DNA of 64,000 nt from Adhaeribacter aerolatus (GTDB taxonomy: Bacteria > Bacteroidota > Bacteroidia > Cytophagales > Hymenobacteraceae): the NCBI RefSeq assembly GCF_007991635.1, contig NZ_BJYS01000003.1:1-64000 (forward strand), in the 5' to 3' direction. Shown in pieces: positions 54,759 to 62,744 of this stretch. The notes under the pieces are model-generated. The model was not told where the DNA came from. It saw nothing but the letters and a program-made list of their open reading frames with translations, and made no database searches. The position numbers and the translations under genes are program-made. Positions within the stretch are counted from its first letter, which is position 1. Every line of letters begins with the position of its first letter.

Positions 54759-55142
54759 TTAGTTAATGATTATTTTCCTGATTTCGCTGTAATCTTCCGA
54801 TTGTATTTTGATATAGTAAAGTCCGCTCGCCTCTTTTGTCAGGTCTAGCACTTTCCGGTTCGTTTCATTATCATTCAGCACATCCCGGTAAATAACGCTG
54901 CCAATTACGTTTACAACCTGCACTTCTGTTTTTTTACCTTTAAAACCAGTCAGCGTCAGGTTTACAATGCCCGTGCTGGGATTCGGATAAACCTCAATCT
55001 TCTTATCTTCGTTATCAGCAAACCGGTTAGAAGGGCTGGTTTGCTGCGAGCTTTTTTCGACTGTCGCATCTGCTCCGGATTGGGCGAACGCCAACGACCC
55101 CATCATTATATAGGTAAATACCAGTAGTAATTTTTTTTTCAT
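54759..55142 (-). CDS. Miniature type IX secretion cargo (signal peptide plus T9SS sorting domain)
   Basis: A 127-residue protein: signal peptide (LLLVFTYIMMGSLAFAQ), about 28 residues of Ser/Gln-rich linker, and a complete type A T9SS C-terminal sorting domain (about 49-127): VYPNPSTGIVNLTLTGFKGK, VNVIGSVIYRDVLN, KEASGLYYIKIQSEDY ending in KIIIN. There is no effector domain at all. Either a small surface protein or a truncated cargo. It implies the organism has a T9SS. Confidence 0.88.
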   Translation of the reverse strand: MKKKLLLVFTYIMMGSLAFAQSGADATVEKSSQQTSPSNRFADNEDKKIEVYPNPSTGIVNLTLTGFKGKKTEVQVVNVIGSVIYRDVLNDNETNRKVLDLTKEASGLYYIKIQSEDYSEIRKIIIN

Positions 55143-55280
55143 ACGTCAGAGAAAAATTCATTTATGCGATAACCTTATTCAGTTTTGCTAACGTGCTAAA
55201 AATTACTATGGTTTTGCTTTTATTCGTAAAATTAATAGCTTCTGTCTTAATTTATTGGATTTTACTTATAGCCCGGTTGT

Positions 55281-56405
55281 ATTATCGAAAATTCTAAAAA
55301 TATAAGCATAATTGGCGGTGGCCTGGCCGGGCTGGTAAGTGCTTTAGCGCTGGCGCGGGCCGGCGTACCAGTTACTTTATTCGAGCGAAAAAAATATCCT
55401 TTCCATAAAGTTTGCGGCGAGTACGTTTCGAACGAGGTCCGGCCGTATCTGGCCAGTTTAGGAGTTGAGATAGATGCGCTGGGCCCGGCGCACATCAACA
55501 ATTTTCTGCTGAGTGCGCCTTCGGGTAATACTTTAAGGGAGCCGCTGGATTTAGGTGGGTTTGGCATTAGCCGCTATACCTTAGATTATTATTTGGCCCA
55601 ACAGGCCCGCCAGGCTGGGGCAATTATCCGGGAAGGTACTGCGGTGCAGGAATTGCAATACCAGGAAAATAAATTCTGCCTAAAACTCGCTACCGGCGAA
55701 GCACATTTCACCGACCTGGTAATTGGCTCGTACGGCAAGCGAACTAACCTCGACCGCCATTTGCAACGGCCGTTTTTCCGGCAGCCATCACCCTACATTG
55801 GCGTTAAATATCACCTGCGCTACCATCAGCCCAAAGATTTAATTTGCCTGCATAATTTTAAAGATGGCTACGCCGGCATTTCGGCTATTGAAGATGATAA
55901 ATATTGCTTTTGCTACTTAACTACCCGGGCCAACTTAAAAGCATCCGGCACTATTTCGCAGATGGAGGCCAGTATTCTTTCGCAAAATCCGCATCTGAAA
56001 AAAATATTCCGGGAAGCCGAATTTTTATACCCGCAGCCCGAAGTAATAAACGAAATTTCTTTTGCTTCAAAAACCTGCATCGAAAACCACACGCTGTTTT
56101 GCGGGGATGCCGCCGGGTTAATTACGCCTTTGTGCGGCAACGGCATGGCCATGGCCATACACGCCGCTAAGATTGCCAGCAATTGTATTCTGGAATATTT
56201 AACCGGCCGTTTGAACCAGGAGCAGCTCGAAAAAAAATATACCCAGCTATGGCAGCAGGAATTTAGCCGCCGGCTCCAAACCGGCCGGTTGGTGCAGCGG
56301 CTGTTTGGGCGGCCTATCCTAACCGAAATGGTTTTGCATACGTTTAAACAGTTTCCGGCCGGTGTGCGCTTTTTAATGAAAAAAACCCATGGCAAGCCTT
56401 TTTAA
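55281..56405 (+). CDS. FAD-dependent oxidoreductase (geranylgeranyl-reductase/monooxygenase type), ATT start
   Basis: The reading frame is open from TAG 55269 to the stop at 56405. The dinucleotide motif IGGGLAGLVSALALARAGVP sits only 14 codons after position 55281, so the gene must start there or nearby. No ATG, GTG or TTG precedes it in frame; the only reasonable start is ATT at 55281, giving MIENSKNISIIGGG. The 375-residue product has the FAD-binding fold, the YPFHKVCGEYVSNEV segment, GISRYTLDYYLA, and the C-terminal GDAAGLITPLCGNGMAMAIH motif typical of geranylgeranyl reductase-like flavoproteins and monooxygenases. It leads a three-gene cluster with a type III polyketide synthase and a methyltransferase. 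A longer annotated frame from 55593 would lose the FAD site. Confidence 0.85.
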   Translation: MIENSKNISIIGGGLAGLVSALALARAGVPVTLFERKKYPFHKVCGEYVSNEVRPYLASLGVEIDALGPAHINNFLLSAPSGNTLREPLDLGGFGISRYTLDYYLAQQARQAGAIIREGTAVQELQYQENKFCLKLATGEAHFTDLVIGSYGKRTNLDRHLQRPFFRQPSPYIGVKYHLRYHQPKDLICLHNFKDGYAGISAIEDDKYCFCYLTTRANLKASGTISQMEASILSQNPHLKKIFREAEFLYPQPEVINEISFASKTCIENHTLFCGDAAGLITPLCGNGMAMAIHAAKIASNCILEYLTGRLNQEQLEKKYTQLWQQEFSRRLQTGRLVQRLFGRPILTEMVLHTFKQFPAGVRFLMKKTHGKPF

Positions 56406-56500
56406 TATTCCTGCATTTTGTACCGAAAAACATTAAGCATCTGCGCTGGTTTACAATATCTGTTTAAACAAATTGGGATTAATTTGCTTATTATAGCAAG

Positions 56501-57610
56501 ATGAAGAGTTATATCTGTGCCATCGGCACTGCCAACCCGACCGTGTGTATTCCCCAAATGCAAATTGCCGGCTTTATGGCTGATGCGCTGGGCTTTGATG
56601 CTGCCGAAACCCGCAAGTTACAGGCCTTATACCGGGTATCGGGCATAGAACAACGCTTTACGGTTCTGGAGGATTATAACAAATCGGTGGGGGACTTTAC
56701 TTTCTTTCCGAACACAGCCAATCTGGAACCATTCCCGACGGTAAAGAGCCGGATGGCGCTGTATAAGCAGCATGCCCTGGACCTTTCGGTAGCGGCTATC
56801 CTGGATTGCCTGAACCAGATTCCGGAAGTTACATTGGCCTCTATAACCCACCTGGTTACGGTTAGCTGCACCGGTATGTACGCTCCCGGCCTGGATATTG
56901 AAATTCTGGAAGAGCTGCTCTTACCCAGCACCATCCAGCGCACCGCCATTAATTTTATGGGTTGCTACGCAGCTTTCAACGGCTTAAAAGTAGCCGATAA
57001 TATTTGCCAATCTAACCCCAAAGCCAAGGTTTTGATTGTTTGTACCGAAATCTGCACCATTCATTTTCAGAAACACAAAGAACCCGACCATTTGGTTTCA
57101 AATGCTTTGTTCGGCGACGGTGCGGCCGCCGTACTCATGCAGGCGCGACCTACCGAGAGTACTTGTCTGCAGATAGAATCTTTTCATTGCGATTTGGTAC
57201 CCGCCGGTAAAAAAGATATGGCCTGGCATATATCTGATTTTGGCTTTGAGATGACTTTATCGTCGTACGTGCCCGAAATGATAAAAAAAGGCATTCGGCA
57301 ATTAACTAACAATTTACTGGCCAGTTTAAACACCAACTTCTCCGATATAAATTTATTTGCGATACACCCGGGTGGGCGCAAAATACTCGAATGCATCGAA
57401 CACGAACTGGGCTTAACTAAACACCACAACCGCTACGCCTACGAAATCCTGCGGCATTTCGGCAATATGTCGTCGGCTACGGTATTATTCGTGCTGAAAG
57501 CCATGCTGGAATCTTTAGGTACCGAGCACCACAACGAGCCGGTGCTGAGCTTTGCCTTTGGCCCCGGACTAACGCTCGAATCGATGTTAACCCGGGTACA
57601 TTATGTTTAA
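56501..57610 (+). CDS. Type III polyketide synthase
   Basis: A 369-residue chalcone/stilbene-synthase-like enzyme that condenses malonyl-CoA onto a fatty acyl starter. The catalytic triad is visible: C155 in NFMGCYAAFNGL, H289 in FAIHPGGRKILE, N322 in FGNMSSATVLF. The C-terminal GPGLTLESM motif is typical. Bacterial homologues (SrsA, ArsB/ArsC, BpsA) make alkylresorcinols or alkylpyrones. It overlaps the methyltransferase gene by 8 bp and lies 95 bp after the FAD gene, so the three form an operon that resembles srsABC. Confidence 0.93.
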   Translation: MKSYICAIGTANPTVCIPQMQIAGFMADALGFDAAETRKLQALYRVSGIEQRFTVLEDYNKSVGDFTFFPNTANLEPFPTVKSRMALYKQHALDLSVAAILDCLNQIPEVTLASITHLVTVSCTGMYAPGLDIEILEELLLPSTIQRTAINFMGCYAAFNGLKVADNICQSNPKAKVLIVCTEICTIHFQKHKEPDHLVSNALFGDGAAAVLMQARPTESTCLQIESFHCDLVPAGKKDMAWHISDFGFEMTLSSYVPEMIKKGIRQLTNNLLASLNTNFSDINLFAIHPGGRKILECIEHELGLTKHHNRYAYEILRHFGNMSSATVLFVLKAMLESLGTEHHNEPVLSFAFGPGLTLESMLTRVHYV

Positions 57611-58316
57611 GCACCGCTCCCAGGAACCGGAGCTTATGGACGATTTGAACTTAACGGGCGAGGCGCTGCGCAAAAACCTGGATGAGCTCGAAATAATTAA
57701 CCATTGGCTGGGCGGCAATAAAGTAGTCACCAATGCCTTGGCCAAAGTTATCCGTCAGCCAACCAATTCCCCCTCTCCTTTTCAACCGCTAAATATTGCC
57801 GATATTGGTTGCGGCGGCGGCGATATTCTGCGCGTAGTAGCCCGATGGGCAAAAAGCCGGCAAATACCGGTAACCCTTACCGGCATCGATGCCAACGATT
57901 TTATGGTAAACTACGCCCGGCAAAAATGCCATAATTACCCCAATATCAATATTATACAAGAAGATATTTTTGCGCCTGCCTTTAAGAACCAACAGTTTGA
58001 TGTTATTATTTGCAGTTTGTTTTGCCACCATTTTACAGATGCACAATTGCGAATAATGTGGCAGCAATTATACCAACAGGCAACCCGGGCCGTTATTGTT
58101 AATGATTTGCACCGGCATCCGTTAGCGTATTATTCTATAAAATGGCTGACAAAGCTGTTTTCGGGCTCTTATCTGGTTAAAAACGATGCGCCTTTATCGG
58201 TGCTGCGGGCTTTCCGGAAACCCGAAATAGGGAAAATATTAGATGAAATAAATATTACAAAATATTCCCTTCAGTGGCAATGGGCTTTCCGGTGGCAATT
58301 AATCTTGCACAAATAA
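57603..58316 (+). CDS. SAM-dependent methyltransferase
   Basis: A 237-residue class I methyltransferase. Motif I IADIGCGGGDILRVVARWAK near residue 62, motif II-like GIDANDFMVNYARQKC, and motif post-II/IV VIICSLFCHHF. It overlaps the polyketide synthase gene by 8 bp (translational coupling). In srsABC-like pathways the methyltransferase O-methylates alkylresorcinol or its hydroxylated product, which is the proposed role here. Confidence 0.88.
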   Translation: MFKHRSQEPELMDDLNLTGEALRKNLDELEIINHWLGGNKVVTNALAKVIRQPTNSPSPFQPLNIADIGCGGGDILRVVARWAKSRQIPVTLTGIDANDFMVNYARQKCHNYPNINIIQEDIFAPAFKNQQFDVIICSLFCHHFTDAQLRIMWQQLYQQATRAVIVNDLHRHPLAYYSIKWLTKLFSGSYLVKNDAPLSVLRAFRKPEIGKILDEINITKYSLQWQWAFRWQLILHK

Positions 58317-58382
58317 TTTCGATATAAGGCTGATTTACATTAAATTAGCTTTAGAACCAATAGCAGTAGTGCTTGTTAAAAC

Positions 58383-58595
58383 ATGATAGGTAAAACTTTT
58401 CATTTCTGGCTTTTACTCTTTTGCTCTTTATTTATTTCTACCCTCATCCTCTCTCTTGCTTTTCAAATAGTGAAAGCAATATTTTTCCTGTTGCTTTTAG
58501 CCGTACTTACGCCCGTTATTTACACCTTGCTTAAATATTTAATTTCGTCGGGTAATATTACGGGGCGTTCTGATAAACTCAAAAGCCGGCAATAA
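58383..58595 (+). CDS. Small membrane protein
   Basis: A 70-residue protein with two probable transmembrane helices (FWLLLFCSLFISTLILSLAF and AIFFLLLLAVLTPVIYTLLK) and a basic C-terminus (SDKLKSRQ). 67 bp after the methyltransferase gene on the same strand, so it may belong to the operon. No family known to me. Could be chance because it is short. Confidence 0.45.
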   Translation: MIGKTFHFWLLLFCSLFISTLILSLAFQIVKAIFFLLLLAVLTPVIYTLLKYLISSGNITGRSDKLKSRQ

Positions 58596-58599
58596 TTTC

Positions 58600-59502
58600 T
58601 TAAAAATACAGGTATTGCGCCAGCCGGAAAGTATTGGCGTGCGCCTCCACTATATCGGCTATTTTTTCGGAGTAGCCGCCACCCATACTGGCGGTTACGG
58701 GTAATTTATGCCGCCGACAGGTTTCCAGTACCAGGCGGTCGCGTTCTTTGCAGCCGGCCATGCTCACTTTCAGCCGACCCAGTTTGTCGGTTTCCAAAAT
58801 ATCCACGCCCGATTGGTAAAACACAAAATCCGGCTGTACCTGGTCAAACAATTGGGGCAAGTGGGACTGCAATATTTTTAAATAACCCGCATCTTCCAGT
58901 CCGTCGGGCAAAGGTACATCCAAATCTGATTTTTCTTTATGGAAAGGATAGTTATGCCCCGAGTGCATACTAAAGGTAAATACCCGTGGTTCATCGGCAA
59001 AAATCTGGGCGGTACCGTTGCCCTGGTGCACATCTAAATCTATTACCAAAATGCACGAAATGGCGGTATGCTTGAGTAAATAATTGGCCGCAATGGCAAT
59101 ATCGTTCAGCAAACAAAACCCTTCGCCCCGGTTGGTAAAAGCGTGATGGGTGCCCCCGGCTATATTCATTCCGATGCCAAATTCCAAAGCGAAGAGCGCT
59201 GCTTGTACCGTGCCGTTCATAATAATTATTTCGCGCTGCACCAAACCCGCGGATAGTGGAAACCCGGTTTTCCGGATTTCTGAGGGAGTTAGTTGCAAGT
59301 GGCTTAGGCGGTGCCAGTAATCGGGGTCGTGGGTAAGCAATATTGTTTCTTCGTCGAGCGGTTCCGGCGAAAAAAGATTGTCTGGGGTAATAGTGCCTTC
59401 GTAAAGTAATTGTTCGGGCAGCAATTCGTATTTTAGCATCGGGAACCGGTGACCAGCAGGTAACGGGTGCGCATACCGGTGGTTCCAGGCAATTTTAAGC
59501 AT
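58600..59502 (-). CDS. Histone-deacetylase-family hydrolase
   Basis: A 300-residue zinc-dependent deacetylase-superfamily protein (class II-like HDAC, as acetoin utilisation or acetylpolyamine amidohydrolases). Catalytic histidines H119-H120 in GGTHHAFTNRGEG, zinc ligands D157 and H159 in VIDLDVHQGNGTA, a later aspartate in GVDILETDKLG, and the SMGGGYS segment near the C-terminus. It would deacetylate an N-acetylated small molecule or protein in the cytoplasm. Convergent with the small membrane protein gene, only 4 bp apart. Confidence 0.93.
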   Translation of the reverse strand: MLKIAWNHRYAHPLPAGHRFPMLKYELLPEQLLYEGTITPDNLFSPEPLDEETILLTHDPDYWHRLSHLQLTPSEIRKTGFPLSAGLVQREIIIMNGTVQAALFALEFGIGMNIAGGTHHAFTNRGEGFCLLNDIAIAANYLLKHTAISCILVIDLDVHQGNGTAQIFADEPRVFTFSMHSGHNYPFHKEKSDLDVPLPDGLEDAGYLKILQSHLPQLFDQVQPDFVFYQSGVDILETDKLGRLKVSMAGCKERDRLVLETCRRHKLPVTASMGGGYSEKIADIVEAHANTFRLAQYLYF

Positions 59503-59780
59503 GTAAACAATTATTTTTCTTCATTACAAACAAACGGCTTTTTTGTTTTGGTTTATTACCGGCAAAGCTGTTTTCCAATCCCTTGAATCAAGCCATTGTG
59601 GCCCAATTATTTCCAAAATTTGGAAGTGCCTGTCAGAAAAACAACAGAAATATGCCGAATTTTGTGGTTTTTCTATTCTTCTTGCTACCTTCATCCTTTA
59701 AATAGAACTCCGGCACTTTTATTGCGCTATAAAATCAAAGAAAAGGCCGAAATATTTATTAAGCATTAATGTACCCGATT

Positions 59781-60410
59781 ATGAAAAAGTCATTTTTACT
59801 TTTTTTAACCTTTCTGTTTATTTCCGGAGCAGAACTGGCCAGTGCGCAAACTGCTACCAGTACCCAGGCACCCACCCAAGATCTGCAGCCTTCCCGGTTA
59901 AAAGATGGCTATGCCATGCACCAGGGCAAAATGATACAAATTAAAAACGGCGAAATTACACCGCTTACGCAAGATGTAACTTTACCTAACGGCACCAAGG
60001 TTTTACGCGACGGTACCGTATTGTTGCCTAAAAAGAAGCGGCAGAAAATACAGGAAGGTTATGTACTGAACAACGAAGGAAAAATTGTTATGCTGGATTA
60101 CGACATGTTCCGGTACGATGTAATTCAGGACCATGCTCATAAAACCGTTGGCAGCACGGCCACCGAACTACTGGTAACCGATAATGGCATGGCGGTTGCT
60201 CCCAACTCTACTGAAGGCGAAATGTTTAACCGCAAAGTTGCCATTATTAACGAGCGGAATAGCTTAGTTAAAGAAAAAGCGGTTTTACTAAACAAAGCTA
60301 AAAACGTAAAAGAGCAAAAAAACAGTCCGGCCATAAAAAAAATAGACGAGCAGTTACAGAAGTTAGAGCAGGAGCTTAAACAAATAGAAGCGAACTTGCA
60401 AAAGAAATAA
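59781..60410 (+). CDS. DUF6799 exported protein with C-terminal coiled coil
   Basis: About 209 residues from ATG 59781 (a longer frame opens at 59769), with signal peptide FLLFLTFLFISGAELASAQ. Two DUF6799-like repeats: KDGYAMHQGKMIQIKNGEIT with TLPNGTKVLRDGTVLLP, then QEGYVLNNEGKIVMLDYD. This short duplicated domain is common in Bacteroidota and of unknown function. The C-terminal 60 residues form a coiled coil (AIIN ... KKIDEQLQKLEQELKQIEAN). Probably periplasmic. Confidence 0.8.
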   Translation: MKKSFLLFLTFLFISGAELASAQTATSTQAPTQDLQPSRLKDGYAMHQGKMIQIKNGEITPLTQDVTLPNGTKVLRDGTVLLPKKKRQKIQEGYVLNNEGKIVMLDYDMFRYDVIQDHAHKTVGSTATELLVTDNGMAVAPNSTEGEMFNRKVAIINERNSLVKEKAVLLNKAKNVKEQKNSPAIKKIDEQLQKLEQELKQIEANLQKK

Positions 60411-60430
60411 GTTATATTATAAGCAAACGG

Positions 60431-60460
60431 AAAAGCCCGTCTCTGCCGAGCCGGGCTTTT
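60431..60460 (+). terminator. Rho-independent terminator of DUF6799 gene
   Basis: AAAAGCCCG pairs with CGGGCTTTT around TCTCTGCCGAGC, followed by CTATTTTAA, 20 bases after the stop. Confidence 0.8.
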
Positions 60461-60881
60461 CTATTTTAAGGTAAGTAAAACAGACCAGTATTTTTAGTGG
60501 CCTAATTTTTGAGCAACTATTTTTTCAGTTAGTTGTTAAGGTGTGTTTTGACTTTTGAAAATAATTTTTTAAACTTTTTTTCTCACACCTAGCAACCATT
60601 ATCGTGTTTGTGGAGTCTCGTAAGAAAGAGCTATTTATCGGGGAAAGTTGATTAACTGTTTTATTATTAAAAATCAGTGAGTTATACCCTGTTGGGTAAA
60701 ATTTAGAAAATTTGAAAAAAGAGAGGCAGTTAAACTTTATTTTTAAAAAAACTTTTTTAAACTCATTGCTTTTCTGATAATACTTACATAAATTTGAATA
60801 AAGACAAAATAAAATTTACATAAACTTTTAACCGCAACCCGCATGAATAAAGCTCTACATTAATCCTTATGTAGCTTTAAA
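60461..60881. other. Intergenic region upstream of the ECF sigma gene
   Basis: About 420 strongly AT-rich bases with no ORF. Probably carries the sigma-factor promoter; no unmistakable motif. Confidence 0.4.
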
Positions 60882-61478
60882 ATGAATATTGTACAACTTA
60901 GCGATTCCGCTTTAGTTTCGCTCTATATTTCAGGTAACGAAAACGCTTTTGAGCTTTTAGTTAACCGCCATAAAAACAAAGTTTATACTACTATTTTACT
61001 GATCGTAAAAGATACTGAAACAGCCGAAGATCTGTTGCAGGACACTTTTATTAAGGCTATTCATACCATGAAAAGCGGTCGGTATAACGAAGAAGGCAAG
61101 TTCTCCTCGTGGATCTGCCGGATAGCGCATAACCTCGCGATCGATTATTTCCGGAAAGAAAAACGCAATCCGATGATAAATATCGAAGATAACGGCAATA
61201 TTTTTAACACGCTGTCGTTTTCAGAAGAGTCAATCGAAGCATTGCAGATTAAAGAGGAAACGCATGATCGTCTGCGGGAGTTAATTCAGCAGTTACCGGA
61301 AGCCCAAAAGGAGGTGCTTATTATGCGGCACTACGCCGATATGAGCTTCCAGGAAATAGCCGAAACCACAGGTGTTAGCATTAATACCGCTTTAGGCAGA
61401 ATGCGGTATGCCCTCATTAATTTGAGAAAGAAAATGACTAACCCTCAAATTTATGATAAAAACCTTTACTCAGAATGA
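60882..61478 (+). CDS. ECF-type RNA polymerase sigma factor
   Basis: A 198-residue sigma-70 family extracytoplasmic-function sigma factor. Region 2 (about 25-95) has ENAFELLVNRHKNKVYTTIL, DTETAEDLLQDTFIKAIHTM and SSWICRIAHNLAIDYFRKEK; region 4 (about 135-190) has LPEAQKEVLIMRHYADMSFQ, EIAETTGVSINTALGRMRYA. Regulates a stress or envelope regulon under control of its partner. The last codons overlap a 76-residue ORF at 61453 that may be the anti-sigma. Confidence 0.96.
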   Translation: MNIVQLSDSALVSLYISGNENAFELLVNRHKNKVYTTILLIVKDTETAEDLLQDTFIKAIHTMKSGRYNEEGKFSSWICRIAHNLAIDYFRKEKRNPMINIEDNGNIFNTLSFSEESIEALQIKEETHDRLRELIQQLPEAQKEVLIMRHYADMSFQEIAETTGVSINTALGRMRYALINLRKKMTNPQIYDKNLYSE

Positions 61479-61683
61479 ACTGGTTCAGTATGTATACAAC
61501 GAGCTGAACGGAAAAGCTAAAACCCAACTGGAAACCGCTCTGCTGCAGGACCAACATCTGGCCGAGCAATGTGCCGAACTTTTAATCGCGAAAGCCAACC
61601 TGGAACAATTAGAAAAAGGGCCCCGCGAAAAAACCATAAGTGCTATTTTAAGTTATTCTAAAAATTTAAGTTTGCAGCATTAA
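61453..61683 (+). CDS. Small putative anti-sigma protein
   Basis: A 76-residue soluble, helical protein overlapping the sigma gene by 26 bases. It begins TFTQNELVQYVYNELNGKAK and has an EQCAELLIAKANLEQLE helix, similar in layout to the N-terminal sigma-binding helices of zinc-finger-like anti-sigmas, but without the usual HxxxCxxC zinc motif or a transmembrane segment. Overlap implies translational coupling. The role is inference from position and length. Confidence 0.6.
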   Translation: MIKTFTQNELVQYVYNELNGKAKTQLETALLQDQHLAEQCAELLIAKANLEQLEKGPREKTISAILSYSKNLSLQH

Positions 61684-61702
61684 AAGCTGCAAACTTTTTT
61701 TA
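61668..61702 (+). terminator. Terminator overlapping the anti-sigma stop region
   Basis: AGTTTGCAGC pairs with GCTGCAAACT around ATTAAAA (containing the stop codon), followed by T7, directly before the nth start codon at 61702. It separates the sigma operon from nth. Confidence 0.85.
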
Positions 61703-62376
61703 TGCGCAAATCCGAACGCTTTCAGCACTTAATTAATTATTTCACGTCTAATTTTCCGGAACCCGAAACCGAATTACAGTACGGCAATGCTTACGAACTA
61801 CTGGTAGCGGTAGTACTGAGTGCCCAATGCACCGATAAAAGGGTAAACATGGTAACCCCGGCTTTGCTCGAAGCTTACCCCACGCCCGAGCACCTGGGAG
61901 TTGCTACGCCCGAAGAAATATTGCCTTACATTAAAAGCATTTCGTACCCGAACAACAAAGCCAAACATTTGAGCGGCCTGGGTAAAATGCTGGCCGAAAA
62001 ATTTAATTCCGAAGTACCCAGCACCGTAGAAGATCTGCAGAAATTACCCGGTGTAGGCCGTAAAACCGCAAACGTCATTGCCTCGGTTATTTACAACCAA
62101 CCGGCCATGGCCGTAGATACGCACGTGTTCCGGGTTTCGAAACGGATTGGCCTGGCTACTAAAAATGCGCATACGCCCCGCGAAGTAGAAAACCAGTTGA
62201 TGAAATATATTCCGACGGACCTGGTGCCGAAGGCGCACCACTGGCTTATTTTGCACGGCCGCTATATTTGCGTGGCCCGCCGCCCTAAATGCGAAGTATG
62301 TCCGCTTACCTTCTTCTGCGAGTTTTACCAGAAATATTACCCCAATCTCCCCGACGATCCGGAGAATAAACTTTAA
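61702..62376 (+). CDS. nth: Endonuclease III (DNA glycosylase/AP lyase)
   Basis: A 224-residue base-excision-repair enzyme that removes oxidised pyrimidines and nicks AP sites. Helix-hairpin-helix LPGVGRKTANVIASV with catalytic K121, aspartate D139 in AVDTHVFRVSKRIG, and a C-terminal [4Fe-4S] site C190-x6-C197-x2-C200-x5-C206. Normal length. Immediately downstream of the terminator, so it probably has its own promoter, which must overlap the end of the anti-sigma gene. Confidence 0.97.
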   Translation: MRKSERFQHLINYFTSNFPEPETELQYGNAYELLVAVVLSAQCTDKRVNMVTPALLEAYPTPEHLGVATPEEILPYIKSISYPNNKAKHLSGLGKMLAEKFNSEVPSTVEDLQKLPGVGRKTANVIASVIYNQPAMAVDTHVFRVSKRIGLATKNAHTPREVENQLMKYIPTDLVPKAHHWLILHGRYICVARRPKCEVCPLTFFCEFYQKYYPNLPDDPENKL

Positions 62377-62744
62377 TGTGCGAATGATTGAATACTGAAT
62401 GAGGGAGTTTTGAATGCATGAATTTTTAATAGGTGAGATAATTCGGAAATTCTTATAAACATTTAATACCTCTTTCTGGCCATTCTTCTGGAGAAGCGCT
62501 AAACGCTAAAAGCATAGTTTCCTCCACTATAGACGCTGGTAGGATAAGGAATTAACACAGTTTCCCAGAGGAACCTTTGGCAGGCAACTAATTTTTAAAT
62601 TATTATAAATCCTACTTTCCTGATTTGGGTTACTCCCATGTGCCCCCTACCTTTGCAAACCTAACCGGCCATTTACTTATCAATTATTAAAGCTTTACGC
62701 ATTCACTATTCAATCACTCTTTAAATATTCACTCCTTAGAACCT
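62377..62744. other. Intergenic region
   Basis: 368 bases with no supported ORF, repeat or RNA gene. Confidence 0.4.

Noticed and set aside
55593-55595. TTG start for the FAD enzyme gene
   Set aside because: It would remove the nucleotide-binding motif that is intact and in frame upstream.
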